From contig JAPNUP010000113.1 of the NCBI GenBank assembly GCA_026627345.1, forward strand, positions 1-34,205: a DNA stretch of 34,205 nt, written 5' to 3'. How positions within the stretch are numbered: position 1 is the first letter of the stretch; each line of letters begins with the position of its first letter. Position numbers and translations under genes: made by a program. Of this stretch, positions 1 to 7,352 are shown piece after piece. This stretch comes from Bacillota bacterium. GTDB taxonomy: Bacteria > Bacillota > Bacilli > Alicyclobacillales > SLC66. The notes beneath the pieces are model-generated. The model was not told the origin of the DNA. It was given only the letters and a program-made list of their open reading frames with translations, and searched no databases.

Positions 1-1089
1 CTCTCCCGTTACAAGGACGCACACCCAGATCTCGCACGCGCATTTACTGACGCCATGGAAGGTATCCTTCCCGCCGACTGGGACGCAGATCTCCCACTAT
101 TCGAGGACGGCGCAGAGGGGCAAGCCACCCGCCAAAGTTCGGGAGCAGCGTTGAACGCTTTGGCGAAACGCATCCCTACCCTGTTTGGCGGCTCGGCCGA
201 CTTGGCTGGTTCTAATGAGACGACTGTCAAAGGTGCCGAAATGTTTCAGTCACCCGATTACAGTGGCCGGAATATCTGGTTCGGCGTGCGCGAACACGCG
301 ATGGGCGCTATTTTAAACGGCATGGCAGTGCACGGCGGCCTGCGCGTGTACGGCGGAACCTTCATGGTGTTTTCCGATTATCTGCGTCCGGCCATTCGCC
401 TTGCGTCGCTCATGCATCTCCCTGTCACCTATGTGTTTACGCACGACAGCATCGGCGTTGGCGAAGACGGTCCGACACACCAACCTGTAGAGCAGATGGC
501 AGCCCTTCGCGTGATCCCTAACTTGGTCGCCATCCGTCCAGCGGATGCCAATGAGACCATTGCTGCCTGGCGTTATTCACTCGGTCATCGCGACCATCCT
601 GTTGCGCTGGCACTCACGCGCCAGAAGTTGCCGATTCTCCCGAAGACCAAGGAACTCGCCAAAGAAGGCGTGGAACGCGGCGGCTATATCCTCGCCAAAG
701 AATCCGGGCAACAAGCTGATCTGATCCTCATCGCAAGCGGTTCAGAAGTCAGTCTGGCTATGGAAGCGAAGGCGAAACTCGACGCAGAAGGCATCGACAC
801 GCGCGTCGTCAGTATGCCTTCCTTCGCCTTGTTCGAAGCACAACCTGCTACCTATCGTCAGGAGGTCTTGCCGCCGCGCGTGCACGCTCGCGTCGGGATC
901 GAGATGCTACATCCTTTTGGCTGGGATCGCTACATCGGCGATGCTGGTCGCATGATTGCGATCGATCACTTTGGCGCTTCCGCGCCCGCAGGGACTTTGA
1001 TGAAAGAATTCGGTTTTACAGTAGAAGCCATTGTGGCGGCAGCGCACGCGAGCCGGGCACACGCCGCAGAACTTTTCGGGGGGAAATAA
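1..1089 (+). CDS. tkt: Transketolase, C-terminal part (cut by window start)
   Basis: Transketolase moves two-carbon ketol units between sugar phosphates in the non-oxidative pentose phosphate pathway, using thiamine diphosphate in the cytoplasm. The reading frame is open from base 1, so the N-terminal TPP-binding half lies outside the window and about 362 residues remain. The visible part has the central pyrimidine-binding domain, with GSADLAGSNET, the catalytic-glutamate segment VREHAMGAILNG and the HDSIGVGEDGPTHQPVEQ motif, followed by the C-terminal domain with GSEV. The stop lies 3 bp before the transaldolase start, so the two genes are almost certainly cotranscribed, which fits their shared pathway. 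The family assignment is firm. The true start cannot be seen. Confidence 0.97.
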   Translation, partial: LSRYKDAHPDLARAFTDAMEGILPADWDADLPLFEDGAEGQATRQSSGAALNALAKRIPTLFGGSADLAGSNETTVKGAEMFQSPDYSGRNIWFGVREHAMGAILNGMAVHGGLRVYGGTFMVFSDYLRPAIRLASLMHLPVTYVFTHDSIGVGEDGPTHQPVEQMAALRVIPNLVAIRPADANETIAAWRYSLGHRDHPVALALTRQKLPILPKTKELAKEGVERGGYILAKESGQQADLILIASGSEVSLAMEAKAKLDAEGIDTRVVSMPSFALFEAQPATYRQEVLPPRVHARVGIEMLHPFGWDRYIGDAGRMIAIDHFGASAPAGTLMKEFGFTVEAIVAAAHASRAHAAELFGGK

Positions 1090-1092
1090 GCG

Positions 1093-2193
1093 ATGACAAC
1101 ATTACACGAGCTTCATCAACAGGGCCAGAGCCCTTGGCTGGACTACATCCGCAAAGACTTGATCGACAACGGCGAATTGCAGACCTGGATCGATAAAGGG
1201 GTGCGCGGCGTCACTTCAAATCCGACACTCTTTGAACAAGCGATCGCCAAAAGCGATCTGTACAATGCCGACATCGCTCGCCTAGCTGCCCAGGGCAAAT
1301 CGACGGTGGAGATCTATGACACGCTGTCGATCGACGATATCACCCGCGCCGCTGATGTACTGCGCGCAGTGTACGACGCCTCTGAAGGCGCCGATGGCTT
1401 TGTCAGCCTCGAAGTATCACCGGAGCTGTGCGACGATCACGAGCAGACCGTGGCAGAAGGACGTCGGCTCTGGAAAGCCGTGAATCGACCCAATTTGATG
1501 ATTAAGGTCCCCGCTACCCCGGAGGGGTTGCTGGCCATCCGGCAGCTCATCGCAGATGGCATTAATGTGAACGTCACGTTGATGTTCACATTGTCGGATT
1601 TCCGCGATGTGGCCGACGCCTATATGAGCGGGCTTGAAGATCGCGCAGCCGCTGGCAAGGACCTCTCGACTGTCTCGTCAGTTGCAAGCCTCTTTGTCAG
1701 CCGCGTCGACAGCGCCGTAGAGGCGGTCTTACCGGCTGCCATGAAGAGTGATCTGTTTGGCAAGGTTGCCATCGCTAACGTGAGATGTATCTACCGAGAT
1801 TTCTTTGAAGTCTTCGGGAGTGCGCGCTTCACGGCCCTCAAGGGCAAGGGAGCTCGTGTCCAACGGCCCCTATTTGCTTCCACCGGTGTCAAAAGCCCAG
1901 CTTTGCCGGATGTCCTTTATGTAGAAACCCTGATCGGCCCGGATACGGTCAATACGATGCCGCCACAAACACTGACCGCTTTCCTCGATCATGGCAGTGT
2001 ACAGCGCACCGCTGATTCGCATCAGGAATCTGACGACCGTGTGCTGGCGCTTTGTGCACAAAACGGGATTGACGTCGCCGCGATCGGAGCAGAACTGAAG
2101 CACAAAGGCCTCAAATCATTCGCGGACTCTTTTGCATCCTTGATGCAGACGATCGATACGCAACGAGCACAGGCGTTATCCACCAAAGCGTAG
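1093..2193 (+). CDS. tal: Transaldolase
   Basis: Transaldolase transfers a dihydroxyacetone unit from sedoheptulose 7-phosphate to glyceraldehyde 3-phosphate through a Schiff base. The 366-residue protein shows GVRGVTSNPTLFEQA near residue 37 and the Schiff-base lysine in NLMIKVPATPEG (K138). GINVNVTLMFTLSDF and SVASLFVSRVDSAV follow. Its length and motifs fit the longer bacterial transaldolase type (about 360-380 aa) found with transketolase in many Gram-positives. The ATG is 3 bp after the transketolase stop, and the GGGGGGAAA sequence at the end of tkt can serve as its ribosome site. No regulator is visible beside it. Confidence 0.96.
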   Translation: MTTLHELHQQGQSPWLDYIRKDLIDNGELQTWIDKGVRGVTSNPTLFEQAIAKSDLYNADIARLAAQGKSTVEIYDTLSIDDITRAADVLRAVYDASEGADGFVSLEVSPELCDDHEQTVAEGRRLWKAVNRPNLMIKVPATPEGLLAIRQLIADGINVNVTLMFTLSDFRDVADAYMSGLEDRAAAGKDLSTVSSVASLFVSRVDSAVEAVLPAAMKSDLFGKVAIANVRCIYRDFFEVFGSARFTALKGKGARVQRPLFASTGVKSPALPDVLYVETLIGPDTVNTMPPQTLTAFLDHGSVQRTADSHQESDDRVLALCAQNGIDVAAIGAELKHKGLKSFADSFASLMQTIDTQRAQALSTKA

Positions 2194-2230
2194 AGATCAC
2201 TATTGGTTGGCTGCAAGTACATGAGGTCAT

Positions 2231-2261
2231 GCCCTCCGGGACCTGGGTGCCGCTGGAGGGC
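2231..2261 (+). terminator. Possible terminator hairpin after tkt-tal
   Basis: A 7-bp perfect stem (GCCCTCC at 2231-2237, GGAGGGC at 2255-2261) with a 17-nt loop lies 37 bp after the transaldolase stop and upstream of the next promoter. There is no U-tract, so intrinsic termination is uncertain. Position is the main argument. Confidence 0.4.
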
Positions 2262-2294
2262 TATGCCCATAGATGAGACCGTGCAGGCATCGCG

Positions 2295-2323
2295 ATGACA
2301 CTGGCATAGAGAACACATATAAT
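2295..2323 (+). promoter_or_regulatory. Promoter of the ferritin-like/VIT1 gene
   Basis: The -35 element ATGACA (2295-2300, 5/6 match) is 17 bp from a perfect -10 TATAAT (2318-2323), about 50 bp before the start codon. This is a near-consensus housekeeping-sigma promoter. I found no clear Fur or other metalloregulator box on it. Confidence 0.75.
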
Positions 2324-2373
2324 AACTCAACTAAATGTTTCCTTGAGGAAAAGCAACGAAAGGAGGTACTGCT

Positions 2374-3528
2374 ATGAGTATGACGCAACACAAAGGCCTT
2401 CTCGGTCGGACACTGACAGAGAGTTGGCGACGTGAGATGCAAGCGGCAAGGCTCTACGAACAAGCCGCGAAGATGGAGACTGACCCTAAGCGCCGTTCTT
2501 TGCTCAAGCAACTCGCTGCGGTCGAACAAACACACGCAGAATTATGGGCCGCCAAAATGATTCAAGCGGGTGCTCAAGCGTCCCTTCCTGATCATTTGGA
2601 AACCGCCAACGAGGATAATCTGAGCAATGAACAGTTGCTACAGCGACTAGATGAGCTCGAACAAAGCAATGCGGCCTGGTACTCGTCCTTGCGCCATGTC
2701 CTCGACGATAGCGAGATGCTGGGCATCATCGATCGCATCGATGAAGAAGAAGCCAATCACGACAGTACCGTTCGCGCACTCTTCGCTGCTCCAACTCATC
2801 ACATCACCGAAAACCTTACGAGAATGCTCAGCGTCGAGCGCTGGCACAAACGTGAAAGCGCTGGTTGGTTGGGCGACGCGATCTATGGCGTCAACGACGG
2901 ACTCGGCGCGATCTTCGGGATCATCGCAGGTGTCGCCGGATACACCGCTAACTCGCATACGGTCCTTGTCAGTGGCTTCTTCGGTGCTGTAGCCAGTACG
3001 TTGTCCATGGGTGTCGGTGCTTGGCTGTCGACGCGGTCGAAAAATGAGCTGGCTCACAGCGAGCAAGAGCATGAGCGACGCGAGATCCTCGAACAACCAG
3101 AACTGGAGAAAGAAGAACTGAACCTGCTCTATCAGCTGAAAGGCTTTACGCAAAATGAAGCGACGGAAATCTCTGAACGGTTGGCGGGAGAGCCCGAACA
3201 GTTCCTTAAAGCCATGAGCCAAGAGGAACTCGGCATACACGAAGACAACGCAGGCAACCCTTGGTCGTCGGCTGGCATCGGGAGCCTCTCTACCTTTATT
3301 GGAGGTGTCTTGCCGCTCATCCCCTTCTTCTTCATGGCAGGGACAGCAGCCATTATTGCCGCTGCGCTGGTGAGCATCGTCGCTCACTTTGCTGTAGGCG
3401 CCGCGAAATCGATCGTTACGGTGCGGACTTGGTGGTCTAGCGGCCTTGAAATGACAGCCGCGGGTATCATCGTGGGTATCGTGTCGTATGGCATCGGTTT
3501 ATTGGGAACACTTCTGATACACGTGTAA
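2374..3528 (+). CDS. Ferritin-like domain fused to VIT1/CCC1 membrane transporter (MbfA-like)
   Basis: A 384-residue two-domain protein. Residues about 10-140 form a rubrerythrin/ferritin-like helical domain with candidate di-iron ligands: E21, E51 and H54 in EQTH, and E124-E126 and H129 in EEEANH. From about 160 a VIT1/CCC1 domain begins with GDAIYGVNDGLGAIFGIIAG, the family signature, with roughly five membrane segments and a charged cytoplasmic helical insert at 222-292. The same fusion is known as membrane-bound ferritin A (MbfA), which exports iron from the cytosol. An iron or manganese detoxification role is inferred from that. A strong AAAGGAGGT ribosome site (2359-2367) precedes the ATG. 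The gene is monocistronic, with its own promoter and terminator. Confidence 0.88.
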   Translation: MSMTQHKGLLGRTLTESWRREMQAARLYEQAAKMETDPKRRSLLKQLAAVEQTHAELWAAKMIQAGAQASLPDHLETANEDNLSNEQLLQRLDELEQSNAAWYSSLRHVLDDSEMLGIIDRIDEEEANHDSTVRALFAAPTHHITENLTRMLSVERWHKRESAGWLGDAIYGVNDGLGAIFGIIAGVAGYTANSHTVLVSGFFGAVASTLSMGVGAWLSTRSKNELAHSEQEHERREILEQPELEKEELNLLYQLKGFTQNEATEISERLAGEPEQFLKAMSQEELGIHEDNAGNPWSSAGIGSLSTFIGGVLPLIPFFFMAGTAAIIAAALVSIVAHFAVGAAKSIVTVRTWWSSGLEMTAAGIIVGIVSYGIGLLGTLLIHV

Positions 3529-3550
3529 AGACCCTAGCCAATCATTGTGG

Positions 3551-3600
3551 AGAGAGGGCGAGCTGCGAGCATGCGCGTCCTCTCTTCTTCCTTCTCTTTT
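3551..3600 (+). terminator. Rho-independent terminator after the VIT1 gene
   Basis: The stem AGAGAGG (3551-3557) pairs with CCTCTCT (3579-3585), with further GCG/CGC pairing inside. A pyrimidine-rich tract ending in TCTTTTTAT follows. It lies 22 bp after the stop codon. Confidence 0.65.
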
Positions 3601-3605
3601 TATAA

Positions 3606-3669
3606 TCGTAACTATTACACTTTACAAACCATCGATAACTTGCTATGATCTAAAACGTAGTCATTACAT
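3606..3669 (+). promoter_or_regulatory. Zur-like operator pair and promoter of the metal ABC operon
   Basis: A promoter with -35 TTTACA (3621-3626) and -10 TATGAT (3644-3649), spacing 17, lies upstream of the metal importer. Two 15-bp sites resemble the Bacillus 7-1-7 Zur box TCGTAATnATTACGA. TCGTAACTATTACAC at 3606-3620 matches 11 of 14 informative positions and abuts the -35. ACGTAGTCATTACAT at 3655-3669 matches 10 of 14 and covers the expected transcription start. The sites start 49 bp apart. They fit Zur better than Fur (TGATAATnATTATCA) or PerR. Occupancy by zinc-loaded Zur would block RNA polymerase at both ends. Confidence 0.72.
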
Positions 3670-3727
3670 TTAACATTTCAGATATTTGCCAATCATGCTG
3701 GTCACTTGAAAGGATGAACAAGGAGAT

Positions 3728-4684
3728 ATGAAACCAAGACGCAAGTGGAAGACTGGCACGCTCGTTACCGTTATCGCGCTGGCCATTGCTGGAGTCGGTG
3801 TCTGGGCCACGTCGCACGATCGACAGGTGTCACAGGAGGCGAATGACGGTCAAGGCCCGATCATTCAGGCGGTAGGCGCTGAGAATGAATACGCCAACGT
3901 GATCAGTCAGATCGGTGGAAAGTACGTGTCCGTCACAGGTATTATGGATAACCCAAACACAGATCCTCACGTGTATGAAGCCTCCACTACAGATGCGCGC
4001 TACATAGCAGGTGCACAGTTAGTGGTGGAAAACGGTGTAGGCTATGATGGTTTCATCCAAAAGCTCGAAGCGGCTTCTCCAAACAATGCCCGGCTGAATA
4101 TTAACGTCGGCTCGGCTCTCGGTTACCCGGCTGATCTCATGAACCCCCATCTGTGGTTCAAGCCTACGACCATGTCTCGCGTCGCCGCGCTGATTGCCAG
4201 TGATCTCTCCAAGCTCGACCCGGCGCACCGCGCCTATTTTCAGCACCGGTTGACTGCGTTTGACCATTCGTTACAACCTTGGTATACAGCGATCGCGCAA
4301 GTGAAGAGAATGTACCATGGCGCGCCTGTTGCCGTGACGGAGCCCGTGTTTGATTATGTGCTGCAAGCGTGTGGCCTTAACATCAAGACTCCCTGGTCTT
4401 TTCAAGCGTCGGTCATGAATGGTACAGACCCCTCTCCTCAAGACGTGCAGATCGAGGAGAATCTGTTCAAGAAGCACTTGGTCAAAGTCTTCGCTTACAA
4501 CGAGCAGACGCCTGATTCGCAGACCGTGATGCTCCTGTCGATCGCGAAAAAATACCACATTCCAACAATTGGGGTATATGAAACCATGCCCTATGGGCAC
4601 ACCTATCAAACGTGGATGCTGGATGAAGTGCACATCTTGCGCCTGGCGCTGAGCCAAGGCGTATCGACGGAGACGATTTCCTAA
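3728..4684 (+). CDS. znuA: Metal (Zn/Mn) ABC transporter substrate-binding protein
   Basis: A 318-residue cluster A-I (TroA/ZnuA) solute-binding protein that captures a divalent metal outside the membrane. Residues 1-27 are a positively charged stretch followed by a hydrophobic segment. There is no lipobox cysteine, so it is either cleaved or kept as a membrane anchor. Core motifs are DNPNTDPHVYEAS (H81), NPHLWFKP (H141), VTEPVFDY (E205) and GVYETMP (E285). Two His plus two carboxylates resemble the manganese-type set (PsaA, MntC) more than three-His zinc proteins, and there is no His-rich loop. The Zur-like boxes upstream argue for zinc, so metal specificity stays open. It overlaps the ATPase gene by one base (TAATG). 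The AAGGAGA ribosome site is clear. Confidence 0.88.
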   Translation: MKPRRKWKTGTLVTVIALAIAGVGVWATSHDRQVSQEANDGQGPIIQAVGAENEYANVISQIGGKYVSVTGIMDNPNTDPHVYEASTTDARYIAGAQLVVENGVGYDGFIQKLEAASPNNARLNINVGSALGYPADLMNPHLWFKPTTMSRVAALIASDLSKLDPAHRAYFQHRLTAFDHSLQPWYTAIAQVKRMYHGAPVAVTEPVFDYVLQACGLNIKTPWSFQASVMNGTDPSPQDVQIEENLFKKHLVKVFAYNEQTPDSQTVMLLSIAKKYHIPTIGVYETMPYGHTYQTWMLDEVHILRLALSQGVSTETIS

Positions 4685-5535
4685 TGACAAGCCAAACCTT
4701 TTCCACTTCCCCGGTGCTCACTGTGTCACACGTGGGGATGAAGTTTTTGAACCGCAGTGTACTTGAAGATATCGAGTTGACGATCGGGGCCGGTGAATTT
4801 ATCGGCCTGATCGGTCCGAACGGAGCGGGTAAATCAACACTCTTGAGAATCTTACTGGGCCTCCAAAAACCGACCCGCGGCACGGTTGAGATATTAGGCA
4901 GTCCTGTGCGGCGAGGCAACCGGTATATCGGCTACGTGCCCCAAAAAATTCACTTGGATCCGGCGACGCCGCTTTCCGGTCGCGACTTGGCAGGGCTAGG
5001 ACTCGACGGCCACCGCTACGGCATCGCCTTTTTTAACCGCAAACGCCACGCGCAAATCGACGAGGCATTAGAGATGGTCGATGCACGCCATTTGGCAGAT
5101 GCGCCTGTCGGTCGACTCTCAGGCGGCGAACAGCAACGCTTGCTGATTGCGCAGGCACTTTTGACCCATCCGCAGATTTTGCTGCTCGATGAACCGTTAT
5201 CGAATCTCGATATCAAAAGCGCGCGTGAAGTGGTCCGTCTTGTCGCGCGCATTCAAAGAGAGCATGGCGTTACGGTAATCCTTGTCGCTCACGATATGAA
5301 TCCGCTTATCGATGTGATGGACCGCATCATTTACTTGGCCCAAGGCCGAGCAGCCATCGGACCTGTGGACGTAGTCGTGCAGTCGGATGTGCTCAGTACC
5401 TTGTACGGATATCCGGTGGAAGTCATCCGCACCCGCAATCGCATTCTGGTGGTCGGAGGCCAGGATTCCGGCATCGAAGACTTCAGCGTCACTGGCGGCG
5501 AACACTGCCACGGTACAGAGGTGTTGTCAACATGA
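4684..5535 (+). CDS. znuC: Metal ABC transporter ATP-binding protein
   Basis: A 283-residue ABC ATPase that powers the metal importer. The Walker A is GPNGAGKS (44-51), the Q-loop YVPQK is near 84-88, the signature LSGGE is at 145-149 and the Walker B ILLLDEP starts at 165. The H-loop histidine is in VAHDMNP. The C-terminal tail carries a GGEHCHG patch that could touch metal, but this is speculative. It starts within the stop of the binding-protein gene and ends in an ATGA overlap with the first permease, which implies translational coupling across the operon. Confidence 0.92.
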   Translation: MTSQTFSTSPVLTVSHVGMKFLNRSVLEDIELTIGAGEFIGLIGPNGAGKSTLLRILLGLQKPTRGTVEILGSPVRRGNRYIGYVPQKIHLDPATPLSGRDLAGLGLDGHRYGIAFFNRKRHAQIDEALEMVDARHLADAPVGRLSGGEQQRLLIAQALLTHPQILLLDEPLSNLDIKSAREVVRLVARIQREHGVTVILVAHDMNPLIDVMDRIIYLAQGRAAIGPVDVVVQSDVLSTLYGYPVEVIRTRNRILVVGGQDSGIEDFSVTGGEHCHGTEVLST

Positions 5536-6401
5536 ACCGCATCTTGAGCTTTGTCTTTGCACCTGGCTTTTTCAGCAATGAGCAGGTGGTCAACGCCTTA
5601 TGGCTCGGTGGAGTCATTGCCGTAGTCGCAGGGGCAGTCGGCGTGTTTACTGTGCTGCGCGGACAATCCTTCGCAGGTCACGCGATGTCTGATATGGGCG
5701 CCGCCGGGGCAGCTGGCTCTTTGCTTGCAGGCGGAACTGCAGTGACCGGCTTCTTGTCCTTTAGTGTCATCGCAGGCGCGCTGGTAGATCTGCTCGGCGT
5801 GCGGCCGCGCGACCGCGACGTCGCGACCGGCCTTGTGTTGACTGCAGTGCTCGGCCTCGGCTCGCTTTTCCTGTTTTTTGACACACGCGTTGTCGGGGCT
5901 CCGGAGATGATTCTCTTCGGCTCCATTTTTGATAGCGAGCCATCATTGACGCCGATACTGTCCGGTCTCGCGCTACTGATGTTAGTCCTGATGCTGATTC
6001 TCTATCGTCCGCTCGTGTTCTCCTCGCTCAGTGCCGAAACGGCTGGTGCACGCGGCGTTCCAGTTCGGCTGATCGGCTTCATCTATATGTTGCTGTTAGC
6101 TGTCTCTGTGGGCGAAACGGCACTGATCGTCGGTTCTCTTCTCAGTACGGCGCTGTTGATCGGCCCGGCTTCCACAGCTTTACGCCTGACTTCTCGAATC
6201 GGCCGCGCGATACCGCTCGCCGCTTTGATTGGCCTACTGTGCACGTGGCTAGGCATTTTGCTCGCGTATGACAGCTACTACTGGCCACCGGCAGGACGGG
6301 GATGGCCAGTGAGTTTCTTCATCACTGGGCTCGTGCTGGCGCTCTACCTGGCATCACGGATGTGGCCCCAAGGGGCGCCTACGCGTGCCCTCGCGGATTG
6401 A
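5532..6401 (+). CDS. znuB: Metal ABC transporter permease 1 (ZnuB/MntC family)
   Basis: A 289-residue ABC-3 family permease with about eight hydrophobic segments. It includes the characteristic RGQSFAGHAMSDMGAAGAAG near residues 43-62 and the coupling region ETAGARGVPVRLIG near 174. GSLLSTALLIGPASTALRL lies in the C-terminal half. It overlaps the ATPase stop (ATGA). A second, paralogous permease follows directly, so the channel is probably a heterodimer, as in TroCD or MntCD systems. Confidence 0.9.
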   Translation: MNRILSFVFAPGFFSNEQVVNALWLGGVIAVVAGAVGVFTVLRGQSFAGHAMSDMGAAGAAGSLLAGGTAVTGFLSFSVIAGALVDLLGVRPRDRDVATGLVLTAVLGLGSLFLFFDTRVVGAPEMILFGSIFDSEPSLTPILSGLALLMLVLMLILYRPLVFSSLSAETAGARGVPVRLIGFIYMLLLAVSVGETALIVGSLLSTALLIGPASTALRLTSRIGRAIPLAALIGLLCTWLGILLAYDSYYWPPAGRGWPVSFFITGLVLALYLASRMWPQGAPTRALAD

Positions 6402-6420
6402 GAAAGGAGATCCTACAACG

Positions 6421-7287
6421 ATGTCTTCATCTGCAACCGGGTGGATCAATTGGCTGGTCAGCCCAGGCATCTTCACCTATAGCTTTATGCAAAATGCGTG
6501 GTTAAGCGGCACCATTATCGCCATCGTGTGTGGTGTCGCAGGGTTTTTCACGATGCTCCGCGGCTCTGCTTTCGCCGCTCATGCGCTGCCCAAGATTGGC
6601 TTTGCAGGTGCGGCTGGCGCAGTCTGGCTGAGTGTCAATCCGCTGTGGGGGCTTAGTGTCTTTGCCGTCGGCGGGGCGCTTGGCATCGGGTGGCTAGGCA
6701 AAGGGGCACGCCGCGACGTCATCATCGGCCTGATTCTCGCTTTTGGTCTCGGTACAGGAGCGCTTTTCCTGTCATTCAACAATGAGTATGCGGCAGGTGC
6801 CATCGCCCTTCTCTTCGGTCAAATCGTCGGCGTGAGCACAGGAGAAGTCATCGATACTGCAGTTCTCGCCGCACTCTGTCTGGCGCTGTTAGTAGTTTTG
6901 TACCGTCCCCTTCTCTTTGCCTCCGTGGCACCAGATAACGCAGAAGCGCGCGGTGTATCTTTACGCTCTATCGATATATGGTTTCTTGTGGTCATCGGCA
7001 TTGCCACCGCTGTCACAGTGCCGATCGTAGGCGCTTTACTCTCCTTTAGCCTGCTGGTAGGTCCAGCGGCCGCAGCGAGCTATCTGACTCATCGGCCTTC
7101 TCACGCGATGATGCTGTCTGTCGCCATCGCGCTGTTATCCCTTTGGATCGGTGTAGCACTCGCCTACGATACAGGTTGGCCTGTGGGCTTTTTTGTGGCC
7201 ACGCTGGTAGTGATCGCTTACGCTGTAGCGCGCATCACCGCACAGTGGCGTGTAAGCCGTTTATCGCGAGTCGCTCCCGCTGAATGA
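6421..7287 (+). CDS. Metal ABC transporter permease 2 (ZnuB family paralogue)
   Basis: A 288-residue second ABC-3 permease with the same organisation as its neighbour: RGSAFAAHALPKIGFAGAAG near 45-64, NAEARGVSLRSID near 177 and GALLSFSLLVGPAAAASYL near 205. I place the start at ATG 6421 because GAAAGGAGAT lies 9 bp before it. An in-frame GTG at 6385 lies inside the previous gene and has no site. It is the last gene of the four-gene operon, followed 7 bp later by a strong terminator. The two permeases are clearly diverged duplicates. Confidence 0.9.
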   Translation: MSSSATGWINWLVSPGIFTYSFMQNAWLSGTIIAIVCGVAGFFTMLRGSAFAAHALPKIGFAGAAGAVWLSVNPLWGLSVFAVGGALGIGWLGKGARRDVIIGLILAFGLGTGALFLSFNNEYAAGAIALLFGQIVGVSTGEVIDTAVLAALCLALLVVLYRPLLFASVAPDNAEARGVSLRSIDIWFLVVIGIATAVTVPIVGALLSFSLLVGPAAAASYLTHRPSHAMMLSVAIALLSLWIGVALAYDTGWPVGFFVATLVVIAYAVARITAQWRVSRLSRVAPAE

Positions 7288-7294
7288 TATGTTA

Positions 7295-7328
7295 AAGGGG
7301 CTACCTTGACGGTAGCCCCTTCTCTTTT
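7295..7328 (+). terminator. Strong terminator of the metal importer operon, possibly bidirectional
   Basis: An 11-bp perfect stem AAGGGGCTACC/GGTAGCCCCTT (7295-7305 and 7311-7321) with a 5-nt loop, then TCTTTTC. It sits between convergent genes. On the minus strand it lies 25 bp past the NCS1 transporter stop, with only a short T-tract there. Confidence 0.88.
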
Positions 7329-7352
7329 CGACAAGCAAGGTCGAGCGTTCTA

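Noticed and set aside
2194-2373. A riboswitch-like leader before the ferritin/VIT1 gene
   Set aside because: The only strong fold (2231-2261) lies upstream of the promoter at 2295-2323, so it is not in that gene's transcript. No known riboswitch core was recognised.
2647-3387. A 246-codon open frame on the minus strand
   Set aside because: It lies wholly inside the ferritin/VIT1 gene, has a low-complexity composition and no family motifs.
3683-3700. A MntR box before the metal importer
   Set aside because: Only the left half (TTTGCC) is present. The right half does not match, while the Zur-like boxes are much better.
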